From: Bacteroidales bacterium
Lineage (GTDB): Bacteria > Bacteroidota > Bacteroidia > Bacteroidales > Rikenellaceae
Reading direction: 5' to 3'
DNA length: 64,000 bases
NCBI GenBank assembly: GCA_910575495.1
Contig: CAJTFS010000006.1
Span: 1 to 64,000 of the forward strand
Shown: positions 46,416 to 55,077 of the stretch, in pieces
How the letters are laid out: each line of letters starts with the position of its first letter
How positions within the stretch are numbered: the stretch's first letter is position 1
The notes under the pieces: model-generated
Databases searched by the model: none
Told to the model about the DNA's origin: nothing
What the model saw: the letters and a program-made list of their open reading frames with translations, nothing else
Translations under genes and position numbers: made by a program

Positions 46416-49145
46416 CTACTTCTGGTTGAGGGCTGCGTGGGCGGCGGCCAGGCGTGCGATGGGCACGCGGAAAGGCGAACAGCTCACGTAGTTGAGTCCG
46501 GCGTAGTGGCAGAACTCCACCGACGAGGGTTCGCCGCCGTGTTCGCCGCAGATGCCGCACTTGAGGTTCTCGCGCGTGCCGCGGCCCTTGAACACCGCTT
46601 CGCGGATGAGCTGGCCCACACCGTTGCGGTCCAGAATCTGGAACGGGTCGTTCTTCAGAATGCCCTTTTCGAGGTAGACGGGCAGGAACTTCGAGATGTC
46701 GTCGCGCGAGAAGCCCAGCGTCATCTGCGTCAGGTCGTTGGTGCCGAACGAGAAGAACTGCGCCACTTCGGCGATCTGGTTGGCCGTCACGGCGGCGCGC
46801 GGCACCTCGATCATCGTGCCGACCATGTATTCGATCTTGTCGTTGCGTTCGCTGAAGACCTGCTCGGCCGTCCGGTCGATGATGTTCTTCTGGTAGCGCA
46901 GCTCCTTGTGGTTGCCCACCAGCGGCACCATGATCTCCACATGGACGGGCACTCCCGCGGCCTTGACATTCATCGCAGCCTCGATGATGGCGCGGGTCTG
47001 CATTTCGGTGATCTCGGGATAGGTGTTGCCCAGACGGCAGCCGCGGTGGCCCAGCATCGGGTTGAACTCGGCCAGCGACTTCACCTTGGCCACGATCTTC
47101 GAGAGCGGTTCGTGCATCTCCTCGGCCATCTCTTTCTGGCCCTTCTCATCGTGGGGTACGAACTCGTGCAAGGGGGGATCGAGCAGACGGACCGTCACCG
47201 GGTAGCCGTTCATCGCCTTGAACAGCCCCTCGAAGTCGCCGCGCTGGATGGGCAGCAGCTTGGCCAGCGCCACGCGGCGTCCGGCTTCGTCGTCGGCCAG
47301 AATCATCTCGCGGATGGCCTTGATGCGGTCGCCCTCGAAGAACATGTGCTCCGTGCGGCAGAGTCCGATGCCTTCGGCACCGAATTCGAACGCCTGCGCA
47401 GCGTCTTTCGGCGTGTCGGCATTGGCGCGCACTTTCAGCACCGAATATTTGCCGGTCAGCTCCATCAGTTTGCCGAAGTCGCCGCTCAGATCGGCGGCCT
47501 TGGTGGCTACCTGTCCCAGGTAGACTTCGCCCGTCGAGCCGTTGAGCGAAATCCAGTCGCCCTCCTTCACCGTGAAGCCGTTCACCTTGATGGTGCGGGC
47601 CTTGTAGTCGATTTCCAGCTCACCGGCGCCCGATACGCAGCATTTGCCCATGCCGCGCGCCACGACGGCGGCGTGCGACGTCATGCCGCCGCGGGCCGTC
47701 AGAATGCCGGCGGCGTCGAGCATGCCCTTGAGGTCCTCGGGCGAGGTCTCGATACGCACCAGCACGGCTTTCTGTCCCGTCTTGGCCAGCACTTTCTCCG
47801 CATCGTCGGCAAAGAACACCACGGGACCCGTCGCCGCTCCGGGCGAGGCGGGCAGACCCTTGGTGATGACCTGCGCCGACGAGATGGCTTTCTTGTCGAA
47901 TACCGGGTGCAGGAGTTCGTCGAGCTTGGCCGGTTCGCAGCGCAGCACGGCGGTCTTTTCGTCGATCAGCCCCTCGCGCAGCATCTCCATGGCGATGCGC
48001 ACCATCGCCGCGCCCGTGCGTTTGCCGTTGCGGCACTGGAGCATCCACAGCTTGCCGTCCTGGATCGTGAACTCGATGTCCTGCATGTCGGTGAAGTACT
48101 GTTCCAGGTGGTGCTGGATCTCGTTGAGCTCCTTGTAGACTTCGGGCATCACTTCTTCGAGCGAGGGATATTTCGACTTGCGCTCCTCCTCGCTGATGTT
48201 CTGGGCCTTGGCCCAGCGCTTCGAGCCCTCGACGGTGATCTGCTGCGGGGTGCGGATGCCGGCTACGACGTCCTCGCCCTGGGCGTTGATCAGATATTCG
48301 CCGTTGAAGATGTTTTCACCCGTCGCGGCGTCGCGCGAGAAAGCCACGCCCGTGGCCGAATTCTCGCCCATGTTGCCGAAGACCATGGCCTGCACCGACA
48401 CGGCCGTGCCCCATTCGGCGGGGATGTTGTTGAGCTTGCGGTAGAGGATGGCGCGTTCGTTCATCCACGAGCCGAAGACGGCGCAGATGGCGCCCCAGAG
48501 CTGGTCCCACGGATCGGTCGGGAACTCCTCGCCGGTCTGTTTCTTGACGGCAGCCTTGAAGTTTTTCACCAGCTCCTTCAGATCGTCGGTCGTCAGATCG
48601 GTGTCGTTCTTCACGCCGCGTTTCTTCTTCTGTTCGTCGATGATCTCCTCGAACGGGTCGTGGTCTTCTTTCGACACGGGTTTCATGCCCAGTACCACGT
48701 CGCCGTACATCTGCACGAAGCGGCGGTAGGAGTCCCACGCGAAGCGCGGATTGCCCGTGCGCTTGGCCACGGCCTCCACGGCCTGGTCGTTCATGCCCAG
48801 GTTGAGGATCGTGTCCATCATGCCGGGCATCGAGGCGCGGGCGCCCGAGCGGACCGAAACCAGCAGCGGCATCTCCTTGTCGCCGAAGCGCATGCCCGTC
48901 AGGCACTCGATGTTCTTCATCGCTTTCTCCACTTCGGGGCGCAGCATCTCGATGACGGCCTGCTTGCCGTGCTGGTAGTATTCGGTGCACACCTCCGTGG
49001 TGATGGTGAAGCCCGGAGGTACGGGAATGCCGATCAGGTTCATTTCTGCCAGGTTGGCACCTTTGCCGCCGAGCAGTTCACGCATCTTGCCGTTTCCTTC
49101 GGCTTCCTTGTTGCCGAAGGTGTAGACTCGTTTGACGTCTGCCAT
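46416..49145 (-). CDS. ppdK: Pyruvate, phosphate dikinase
   Basis: A 909-residue enzyme interconverting pyruvate, ATP and phosphate with PEP, AMP and pyrophosphate. N-terminal nucleotide-binding domain (LLGGKGANLAEM at about 25-36, VSVRSGARASMPGMMDT), the phosphohistidine domain GGMTSHAAVVARGMGKCC with His491, and the PEP-binding barrel with the catalytic Cys in KCGICGEHGG (Cys866). Full length and monocistronic, with its own promoter and terminator. Important for PEP/pyruvate balance in anaerobic sugar fermentation. Confidence 0.95.
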   Translation of the reverse strand: MADVKRVYTFGNKEAEGNGKMRELLGGKGANLAEMNLIGIPVPPGFTITTEVCTEYYQHGKQAVIEMLRPEVEKAMKNIECLTGMRFGDKEMPLLVSVRSGARASMPGMMDTILNLGMNDQAVEAVAKRTGNPRFAWDSYRRFVQMYGDVVLGMKPVSKEDHDPFEEIIDEQKKKRGVKNDTDLTTDDLKELVKNFKAAVKKQTGEEFPTDPWDQLWGAICAVFGSWMNERAILYRKLNNIPAEWGTAVSVQAMVFGNMGENSATGVAFSRDAATGENIFNGEYLINAQGEDVVAGIRTPQQITVEGSKRWAKAQNISEEERKSKYPSLEEVMPEVYKELNEIQHHLEQYFTDMQDIEFTIQDGKLWMLQCRNGKRTGAAMVRIAMEMLREGLIDEKTAVLRCEPAKLDELLHPVFDKKAISSAQVITKGLPASPGAATGPVVFFADDAEKVLAKTGQKAVLVRIETSPEDLKGMLDAAGILTARGGMTSHAAVVARGMGKCCVSGAGELEIDYKARTIKVNGFTVKEGDWISLNGSTGEVYLGQVATKAADLSGDFGKLMELTGKYSVLKVRANADTPKDAAQAFEFGAEGIGLCRTEHMFFEGDRIKAIREMILADDEAGRRVALAKLLPIQRGDFEGLFKAMNGYPVTVRLLDPPLHEFVPHDEKGQKEMAEEMHEPLSKIVAKVKSLAEFNPMLGHRGCRLGNTYPEITEMQTRAIIEAAMNVKAAGVPVHVEIMVPLVGNHKELRYQKNIIDRTAEQVFSERNDKIEYMVGTMIEVPRAAVTANQIAEVAQFFSFGTNDLTQMTLGFSRDDISKFLPVYLEKGILKNDPFQILDRNGVGQLIREAVFKGRGTRENLKCGICGEHGGEPSSVEFCHYAGLNYVSCSPFRVPIARLAAAHAALNQK

Positions 49146-49511
49146 AAGTTTTTCTTTTTATGTTGTGAATTTTGTTTTCGTGCCGCTTTTTTCCGCCCCG
49201 GTCAAGCCCGCATCATCCGACACCTCGGCGTCTGCCAGCTCCGCGTCCGGCTCGTCGGAAAACTTCTTGCGCAGCTTTCCTTCGTTTCGGTGTAACCCCA
49301 AGCAACCTTGGTCTGCGCCCGGCGTAAGGAAATACCCCGTTTTTCGTGAGACGGATGGCGAATTTAGCGAAATTATTTTGCTTTTCCAAATTTGCAGGCT
49401 CCATTGTGCGCTCTTCGCGCCGCTTTTGGGGCCGATCGGGACCGAACGGCGTATGCCGGTCGGGAACAGCGTGAGGCGATGCTTCGGCAGGAGTGCAGGC
49501 CTTTACGGGGA
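49146..49511. other. Spacer upstream of ppdK
   Basis: About 365 bp without a gene. It contains the ppdK promoter at 49359-49390; nothing else is recognised. Confidence 0.55.
49359..49390 (-). promoter_or_regulatory. Candidate ppdK promoter
   Basis: On the minus strand TTTG (49387-49390), a 20-nt spacer and TAAATTCG (49359-49366), one mismatch from the -7 consensus. It would give a leader of roughly 200 nt. Confidence 0.5.
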
Positions 49512-50450
49512 TTACTCAATGTAGACGTACACCGGCAGGGCGTAGCTCGTTCCGCCGCAGTAGCGGCGGCGGTCGTAGGCGGGGAGCGGCCGGGTTCCGG
49601 CGGGGTCGAGCAGGAAACGCCGGATGTAGACGTCGCCCGTCCGTACGCGCAGCGCCGTGTCGACGGCTATGCGGTCGCGCATGATCCAGCCGGTACGACC
49701 GCGGATGTTGCCCCGGCCGGCTTTTTCGGCGCGGGCATGAACATCGCGCAGTCCGTATTGGGCGGTTTCGCGGGCCGGCAGGCGGCCCATGACGATCAGT
49801 TTGACACCGGGCCGTTCGTCGCGCAGCTCCCCGACCACCCAGCGGAACATGCGCTGCTCGCTGCACAGCACCAGGCCCACGGTGTCGCTCCGGAACCGCT
49901 GTCTCGGCCCGCGGCCTGCGGGGCGGCGCAGGATGCCCTCGACATAGAGGTAGCGGCGGCCCGTTTCGACGTAGCGGGGGAAGAACATGTCGGCATAGTA
50001 GAGCAGTGCGAAATCCATGCCGTCCAGTGAGTTGAGCGTGCGGTGCAGGTAGGTGTAGTCGCCCTGACAGGCGGCGGCGATGTCGCGTACGACCTGTTCG
50101 TTCTCGACGCTCCACAGCGCCACGACGGGCAGCCCCAGCGAATCGATCAGTGCGGCCGTCCGGGCTGTTTTGCGGCGGTAGCGCGCAGTATTCCAGCGCA
50201 GCGGGCCCTGCGGCGTGTAGTCGCTGTCGTCGTAGAAAGGCGACGGGACGGTGTCGTAGAGGTGGTCGGCGTCGAGGTAGGCGATGCCGAACGGACGGAG
50301 TCTTTCCGGCCTGCCCGATTCCCGGGGCTGTTCTTCGGCGTAGTGGGCCGGTTGTTGGGTTTGTCCGGGGTGCTGTGTCTCGCTCCGGGCCGCGGCGGGG
50401 TGTCCGCCGAGGAGGACGAGCAGAAAGAAGGCCGCCTTGATAGGTTTCAT
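49512..50450 (-). CDS. Degenerate endonuclease/exonuclease/phosphatase-fold secreted protein
   Basis: A 312-residue protein with a signal peptide (MKPIKAAFFLLVLLGGHPAA). The architecture follows Bacteroidetes EEP-family proteins (AYLDADHLYDTV, DSDYTPQGPLRWNTARYRRK, ALIDSLGLPVVALWSVEN, and a C-terminal GGTSYALPVYVYI), but every catalytic signature I can align is changed: the Asn/Glu of the usual NVENLFD reads DADHLYD, the usual EVEN reads SVEN, and the usual SDHLPV reads SYALPV. It is probably catalytically inactive. It follows an XRE-type regulator by 10 bp. Confidence 0.75.
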   Translation of the reverse strand: MKPIKAAFFLLVLLGGHPAAARSETQHPGQTQQPAHYAEEQPRESGRPERLRPFGIAYLDADHLYDTVPSPFYDDSDYTPQGPLRWNTARYRRKTARTAALIDSLGLPVVALWSVENEQVVRDIAAACQGDYTYLHRTLNSLDGMDFALLYYADMFFPRYVETGRRYLYVEGILRRPAGRGPRQRFRSDTVGLVLCSEQRMFRWVVGELRDERPGVKLIVMGRLPARETAQYGLRDVHARAEKAGRGNIRGRTGWIMRDRIAVDTALRVRTGDVYIRRFLLDPAGTRPLPAYDRRRYCGGTSYALPVYVYIE

Positions 50451-50460
50451 GGCGGCGGAA

Positions 50461-50694
50461 TCAGAGCGGTTTTTCGGGAAGAAAGAGACGAGGAGAACAG
50501 CCCAGATATTTTGCAATCAAATTGATATGATTCAAGTTGTATTTTGACGGGCTTTTGGGACTTTCGACCTGGCTGATGAAACTGTCGCTGACCCCGATTC
50601 CGAAAGCTAACATGGATTGCGACACGTCCTGGGCCATTCGCGCCTGGCGGACGGCTGCACTCACATAAAGATCGAAATCGCTTTTTGCTTTCAC
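50461..50694 (-). CDS. XRE-family helix-turn-helix regulator
   Basis: A 77-residue protein, essentially one HTH_XRE domain: VRQARMAQDVSQSMLAFGIG, VSDSFISQVESPKSP and LNHINLIAKYLGCSPRLFL. GTG start at 50692-50694. It lies directly upstream of the EEP-like gene and probably shares its transcript. A 10-bp palindrome AGTTATAACT at 50749-50758 is a candidate self-regulatory site. Confidence 0.8.
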   Translation of the reverse strand: MKAKSDFDLYVSAAVRQARMAQDVSQSMLAFGIGVSDSFISQVESPKSPSKYNLNHINLIAKYLGCSPRLFLPEKPL

Positions 50695-50843
50695 CTGCGT
50701 CTTGTTTAGGACGTTGTAAAGCTAAAAAAGATGCCAAAGGAAAAGTTTAGTTATAACTTCAATTCGTTAAGCTATATCTAAAAATACGATCTTTTTTGAA
50801 TGTCAGGGCCGGAGAACGGGATGTCTGTACGGATTTTCGGGTC

Positions 50844-50888
50844 GGAGCCTGCGGGGCACGCTTGCGGGCCTCCGCGGGGCGAGGCTCC
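50844..50888 (-). repeat. GC-rich palindromic intergenic repeat, copy 2
   Basis: Minus strand begins GGAGCCTCGCCCCGCG and ends GCCCCGCAGGCTCC, nearly identical to 14266-14311. Confidence 0.6.
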
Positions 50889-51028
50889 GGCCCGCATGGG
50901 GTTTGCGATTTTGGGAGGTCATCGACTGCGGGCGTTTTGTGGGGCAGGGCTCCGGCCCGCATGTTGGGTGGTCATCGTGAGGGGCCGGGTTCCGGCCCGC
51001 ATGGGTTTTGCGATTTCAGGAGGTCGTC
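50886..51028 (+). repeat. Direct repeats TCCGGCCCGCATG...GGAGGTCATC
   Basis: Three copies (50886-50924, 50951-50977, 50991-51028) start TCCGGCCCGCATG and end in GGTCATCG or GGTCGTC; two also share TTTGCGATTT. The middle copy is shortened. Confidence 0.6.
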
Positions 51029-51159
51029 AAGCGGCGTTCGGCACGCTGCCGGCAGGTAACGAAACAGCCGGATAACAACCACGAAACAACCCGAAACAGG
51101 AAACCGACCGTTTCGCCTTCCGTATTTTCTCATGTTTGGCTTCCCACCCGGAAAAAGCG

Positions 51160-51405
51160 GCCCGGCAGATGCTTGGACGCAGCGCACGGATAAGGCGTAG
51201 GCACGGTTGGTACCGTTGAACGGACCCACGTTGCCCGCATTGAAGAGTATCCGGCTCGCGTTGTTGTGGCCCGAGGCGAGAGGCGACGACGACAAAGCCG
51301 TGCCCTCGACGCCGATGCCGCCCAAGGCTCCCGTCGCAGTGTGGCGGTAGCCCGAAGCAGGCGCAAGGGACGATCGCTGGGATGGATGGTGCGGAGAGGG
51401 CGGAC
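51160..51405 (-). pseudogene. FISUMP/C-type-lectin-like C-terminal fragment C
   Basis: Minus-strand frame encoding ASGYRHTATGALGGIG, LSSSPLASGHNN, then TNRAYALSVRCVQ. Compared with fragments A and B there is one extra base right after VRCVQ (GTCCAAGC against GTCCAGC), so the end is frameshifted. Upstream homology to A and B continues to about 51697. Confidence 0.6.
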
Positions 51406-51450
51406 CAATGGTTTTGCAAGGAACCGTGCGGCTCCGAGAGCCGTACGGGC

Positions 51451-51497
51451 CGCAGCCTTGGCCGGCGGAGTTCCGCAAGCGTGCTCCGCAGACTGCG
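51451..51497 (+). repeat. GC-rich palindromic intergenic repeat, copy 3 (divergent)
   Basis: Contains GGCGGAGTTCCGCAAGCGTG and GCTCCGCAGACTGC, aligning with 14266-14311 and the complement of 50844-50888. Confidence 0.5.
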
Positions 51498-51854
51498 CCC
51501 GAAATTCCGTACGAGGTTGACAGCGACGGCAAATCGTCCGTCCGGGTCGGCTGCGGGGGCAAGCTGTTCCCGGGTGCAAGGTAGCAGATGACAGGCCCGT
51601 TGTCAATTGTCATTGGCCATAAGCTCCGCGCCAGGCTGGGATGTACAACCGGCGTTCCGGTCACGGGACTCGGCCGGATGCCGGTGGATCGTTGAATCCG
51701 CCGACCGCTCCGGTACGACGTTTCCGCTATGCCGCGTGCGACACTGCAAGTGCGCGAAAACGTGCGTGAAAGGAACCGTGGTCCCTACCGTTCCGGGTCG
51801 TCAGGGCCGCTTTTACAGGGTGGAGAGTAAAGGGAAAAGTCCGTTCCGGCCCCG

Positions 51855-53054
51855 TCACTCGGCGATCACGCCCGAACCGACGAGCTCGTCGCCGTCGTAC
51901 CATGCCGCAAACTGGCCCGGAGCGATGCCGCGCTGGGGCGTGTCGAACAGCAGGAAGATCCCTTCGGGCCGGGCGTAGAGGGTGGCTCCCTGCAAGGGTT
52001 GACGGTAGCGGATGCGCACTTGGAAACGGGCCTTCCCGCCGGTCGGAATCGCCCGCGCGGGGTCGATCCAGTGGACCTCCTGCGGTTCGATGCGCAGCGC
52101 CGGGCGCCAGAGTCCCGGGTGTGCGTCGCCCTCGCCGACATAGATGGCATTGGCGTCGACGTCGGTCGCCAGAATGAAAAGCGACTCCTTGCGGCCGCCG
52201 ATGCCGAGCCCCTTGCGCTGGCCGACGGTGTAGTAGTGGGCGCCGTTGTGGGTGCCGATCTTCTTGCCGTCGCGCACGGTGTAGCGCCACGGAGCCGCCA
52301 GCGCCGCCAGCTCTTCGGTCGTCGGCGCGCCCTCGGGCACGGCGGGCCGCAGGGCGAATTTGGGCCATGACGGGAGTATTTCGTGCACGTTGCCCGGTTT
52401 GGCGGCGAGTTTCTGTTGCAGGAAAACGGGCAGATCGACTTTCCCTACGAAGCAGATGCCCTGCGAATCTTTGCGCTTGGCCGTGGCCAGGTGTTGTTCC
52501 TCGGCGATGCGCCGCACCTCGGGCTTGAGGAGTCCGCCCACGGGAAACAGCGCATAGCGCAGCTGTTCCTGCGAGAGCTGGCACAGAAAGTAGCTCTGGT
52601 CCTTGTTGGGGTCGGTGCCGGCCAGCAGCTTGCAGCGCACGGTGCCGTCGGCGTCCGTCTCCTCGGCCTTGCGGCAGTAGTGACCCGTGGCCACGTAGTC
52701 GGCGCCGAGCTTGAGGGCTTCGTGCAGGAAGACGTCGAACTTGATTTCGCGGTTGCACAGCACGTCGGGATTGGGCGTGCGGCCGCGTTCGTATTCGGCG
52801 AACATGTAGTCGACCACCCGCGTGCGGTATTGGGCCGAGAGGTCGACCACGTGCAGCGGGATGTCCAGCCGCTTGGCCACCAGCTCGGCGAAGACGCGGT
52901 CGTCGTACCACGGGCAGTCGCCCTCCAGGGTGCCCGTCGTGTCGTGCCAGTTGACCATGAAAAGACCGATGACTTCGTGCCCCTCCTGCTGGAGAAGCCA
53001 CGCGGCCACCGACGAGTCGACGCCGCCCGAGAGTCCTATCACCACGCGTGCCAT
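51855..53054 (-). CDS. mnmA: tRNA-specific 2-thiouridylase MnmA
   Basis: A 399-residue enzyme adding the 2-thio group to wobble uridine 34 of Lys, Glu and Gln tRNAs. PP-loop SGGVDS (9-14), first catalytic Cys in NPDVLCNREIKF (Cys100) and second in DSQGICFVG (Cys201), KDQSYFL substrate motif, and the C-terminal beta-barrel (VGQRKGLG). Starts 1 bp after the rimM stop. Confidence 0.95.
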   Translation of the reverse strand: MARVVIGLSGGVDSSVAAWLLQQEGHEVIGLFMVNWHDTTGTLEGDCPWYDDRVFAELVAKRLDIPLHVVDLSAQYRTRVVDYMFAEYERGRTPNPDVLCNREIKFDVFLHEALKLGADYVATGHYCRKAEETDADGTVRCKLLAGTDPNKDQSYFLCQLSQEQLRYALFPVGGLLKPEVRRIAEEQHLATAKRKDSQGICFVGKVDLPVFLQQKLAAKPGNVHEILPSWPKFALRPAVPEGAPTTEELAALAAPWRYTVRDGKKIGTHNGAHYYTVGQRKGLGIGGRKESLFILATDVDANAIYVGEGDAHPGLWRPALRIEPQEVHWIDPARAIPTGGKARFQVRIRYRQPLQGATLYARPEGIFLLFDTPQRGIAPGQFAAWYDGDELVGSGVIAE

Positions 53055-53055
53055 G

Positions 53056-53589
53056 TCAGTCCAGTTCCAGGAGTCCGTCGGGGAGGATCATGCGGATGTT
53101 CCGGCCCTCGAAGTCGATGTGTGCGATGAATTCCTCGACGGCGGGAACCAGCACCCGGCGGCCGTCGATCTCCAGTTCGAACAGCGGGTTGGCGTCGCTG
53201 TCGTAGTAGTCGGCAAGCGTTCCGGCCACCGCCTGCGGCGGCGTATCCCCGTCCGGAGCGAGCGTTTCGGCTTCCACCGAGAAGCCGATCAGGTCCTCCA
53301 GGTAGAATTCGTCGTCGTCGCGGTCGTCGTTCAGTCCGATGCGGAATTCCAGTCCCAGCAGTTCGGTAGCCCGGCGCTCGGTGTCGAGGTCGGCGAATGC
53401 CGCCACGGCGCCCGTCGCACCGCGCCGTTCGAAGCGGTCGCACCACAGCGGCACCTCCAGGGCGTCGATGGTGACCAGGAGCGGCGTGGCCGCCGGGTCG
53501 AAATCGGCCGGAAAGGCGGGGTAGAGCGAGAGCATCACTCCGCCGTCGGTGCCGAAGAGTCTGTTGATTCTGCCTGCGGGAGAGGTCAT
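53056..53589 (-). CDS. rimM: Ribosome maturation factor RimM
   Basis: A 177-residue protein of the RimM family: N-terminal RimM domain (INRLFGTDGGVMLSLYP, then LLVTIDALEVPLWC) and C-terminal PRC-barrel (EEFYLEDLIGFSV, PLFELEIDGRRVLVPAVEEFI) ending in NIRMILPDGLLEL. It helps assemble the 30S head and is usually next to rpsP, as here. The ATG at 53587-53589 gives the normal length. Confidence 0.9.
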   Translation of the reverse strand: MTSPAGRINRLFGTDGGVMLSLYPAFPADFDPAATPLLVTIDALEVPLWCDRFERRGATGAVAAFADLDTERRATELLGLEFRIGLNDDRDDDEFYLEDLIGFSVEAETLAPDGDTPPQAVAGTLADYYDSDANPLFELEIDGRRVLVPAVEEFIAHIDFEGRNIRMILPDGLLELD

Positions 53590-53801
53590 TTCTGCTTTTG
53601 TTTTTGGGCGAATGCGGCATACGGGCGGGCCGTTGCGGGCCTCCGGCGTGGGAGACTGCGTCCGGCGCAACGCTGCGGATTGCAGCATTCGGTTCTGGGA
53701 GAACCTGCGGTCGGCGCAACGCTGCGCTGCCATATTCGGTGTTGGAGAACTTGCGGATCGCACAGCGGTGGCTGTAGCCCGCAAGGTTCGGTTCGAGGAA
53801 A

Positions 53802-53840
53802 CAAAAACCGGCAAATCTCCCGCAGTGGGAAATTTGCCGG
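53802..53840 (-). terminator. Terminator between rpsP and rimM
   Basis: Minus-strand stem CCGGCAAAT with ATTTGCCGG (inner TTCCC/GGGAG pairing too), followed by TTTTTGTTT. It should uncouple much of the rpsP transcription from rimM-mnmA. Confidence 0.85.
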
Positions 53841-53862
53841 GATCGTTCTTGTCGTCCGGGCC

Positions 53863-54438
53863 TTATTCGGCTGCGGGCGCTTCGGTTTCGGCTTCGGGAG
53901 CAGCCTCTTCTGCAGCGGGAGCCTCTTCGGCGTTCTCGGCGGCAGCGGCTTCTTCAGCTTCCTTGGCGGCGGCTTCGGCAGCGGCCTTCTTCTCGGCGAT
54001 GGCCTTCGCGCGCTCCTCGTTCACCTTGGCTTCAGCGGCCAGACGGGCTTTCTCGGCCGACTTGGCGTCGGTGGCGAGCTTGTTGCTCTTGGCCTCGATC
54101 TTGCCGTTCTTGGCGTCGAGCCACTTGTTGAAGCGGGCTTCGGCTTCGGCCTCGGTGAAAGCACCCTTGGCTACGCCGCCCAGCAGGTGTTTCTTGTAGA
54201 GGACTCCCTTGTAGGAGAGGATGGCCCGACAGGTGTCGGTAGGTTGTGCGCCTTTCTGTAACCAACCCAGGGCTTGCTCGAAGTTCAGGTCGATCGTAGC
54301 AGGATTCGTGTTGGGGTTGTAGGTGCCCAACTTCTCGATGAATTTACCATCACGTGGCGCTCTGCTATCTGCGGCAACGATGTGGTAGAAGGCGTAGCCT
54401 TTCTTACCGTGGCGTGCCAGACGAATTTTAACAGCCAT
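53863..54438 (-). CDS. rpsP: 30S ribosomal protein S16 with long C-terminal tail
   Basis: The first roughly 90 residues are a normal S16 ([40 protein letters not shown]). A helical, lysine-rich stretch follows (about 95-150) and then an alanine/glutamate-rich acidic tail to residue 191. Extended S16 proteins are usual in Bacteroidetes, so this is not a fusion error. Confidence 0.95.
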   Translation of the reverse strand: MAVKIRLARHGKKGYAFYHIVAADSRAPRDGKFIEKLGTYNPNTNPATIDLNFEQALGWLQKGAQPTDTCRAILSYKGVLYKKHLLGGVAKGAFTEAEAEARFNKWLDAKNGKIEAKSNKLATDAKSAEKARLAAEAKVNEERAKAIAEKKAAAEAAAKEAEEAAAAENAEEAPAAEEAAPEAETEAPAAE

Positions 54439-54498
54439 TTTGCTATAAAATTGTTAATTTGGTTAATAAACGCTCACCCTTTCGGGCCGTTAAGCCTG

Positions 54499-54529
54499 CA
54501 AATGTAGACAAAATATTCTTCGCGGCAAA
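54499..54529 (-). promoter_or_regulatory. Promoter of rpsP
   Basis: TTTG (54526-54529), 19-nt spacer, TACATTTG (54499-54506) on the minus strand: an exact consensus promoter. Confidence 0.75.
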
Positions 54530-54595
54530 ATAAATCGCGTAAAAAAGACGACGGTTGTCGGCGCAAGAGTTCCGCGCGGCCGTCGCCGGAGGGTG

Positions 54596-54669
54596 TGATT
54601 CCGTTGGGATTCGAACCCAAGACCCACAGCTTAGAAGGCTGTTGCTCTATCCAACTGAGCTACGGAACC
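54596..54669 (-). tRNA. tRNA-Arg (anticodon UCU)
   Basis: The minus strand folds as a 74-nt tRNA: acceptor GGTTCCG with CGGAATC, D-arm GCTCAGTTGGATAGAGC, anticodon loop CTTCTAA between ACAGC and GCTGT giving anticodon TCT, and the T-loop TTCGAAT. The CCA end is not encoded. No integrated element borders it. Confidence 0.95.
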
Positions 54670-55077
54670 ATCGGTCAGCGGCTATGGTCGCCGCGTTGCG
54701 GGCACGAAGATACGAAAATTTTTTTGAAATACGTTCGGCCGGGCCGGTAAAGAGATTTCGGATGCGGTTTCGGAGGTCTCCGGGGCCCTTCGCTGCGATG
54801 AAGAAGTTTCGGGGCGCAGGATCGGCAAAAACAGTTTTTTCGGGCAACACCTATCTGCAAAAATAATCTTGCAAGAATCTTTTCTGCGGACCGCAGCCTC
54901 CCCTGGCGGAGGCCCGCAACCGTCCGGCTGTCGCCGGGCGGGCTCCGCAGGCTGCGCTCCGATAACAAGCGATGATCTCTTCCTTTTGCAGGGTGCCGGC
55001 GTATGTTGTAAAGTGCAGAACCTGTTGTCCGGGGAACGGGTCGAAACAGACCGGTTTATTCCGGTCCGCGGCAATCC
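54670..55077. other. Spacer between tRNA-Arg and the M23 peptidase
   Basis: About 400 bp without a gene. A divergent, longer copy of the GC-rich palindromic repeat lies at 54892-54960; nothing else is recognised. Confidence 0.55.
54892..54960 (+). repeat. GC-rich palindromic intergenic repeat, copy 4
   Basis: Begins GCAGCCTCCCCTGGCGGAGG, continues CCCGCAACCGT and ends GGCTCCGCAGGCTGC, with an internal insertion that forms its own hairpin. Confidence 0.5.

Larger units (their letters stand above)
50695..51854. other. 1.1-kb gene-free spacer with repeats and FISUMP-like fragment C
   Basis: No intact gene. It contains the XRE promoter region with palindrome (50749-50758), a GC-rich palindromic repeat (50844-50888), a direct-repeat cluster (50886-51028), FISUMP-like fragment C (51160-51405, with homology to about 51697) and another GC-rich repeat (51451-51497). 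Confidence 0.65.

Noticed and set aside
46353..49295. 980-codon open frame antisense to ppdK
   Set aside because: It mirrors ppdK codons in GC-rich DNA, has no family motifs and no promoter or start context.
54596..54669. tRNA-Arg as an integration site
   Set aside because: No integrase, direct repeat of the tRNA 3' end or foreign-looking DNA was found next to it.
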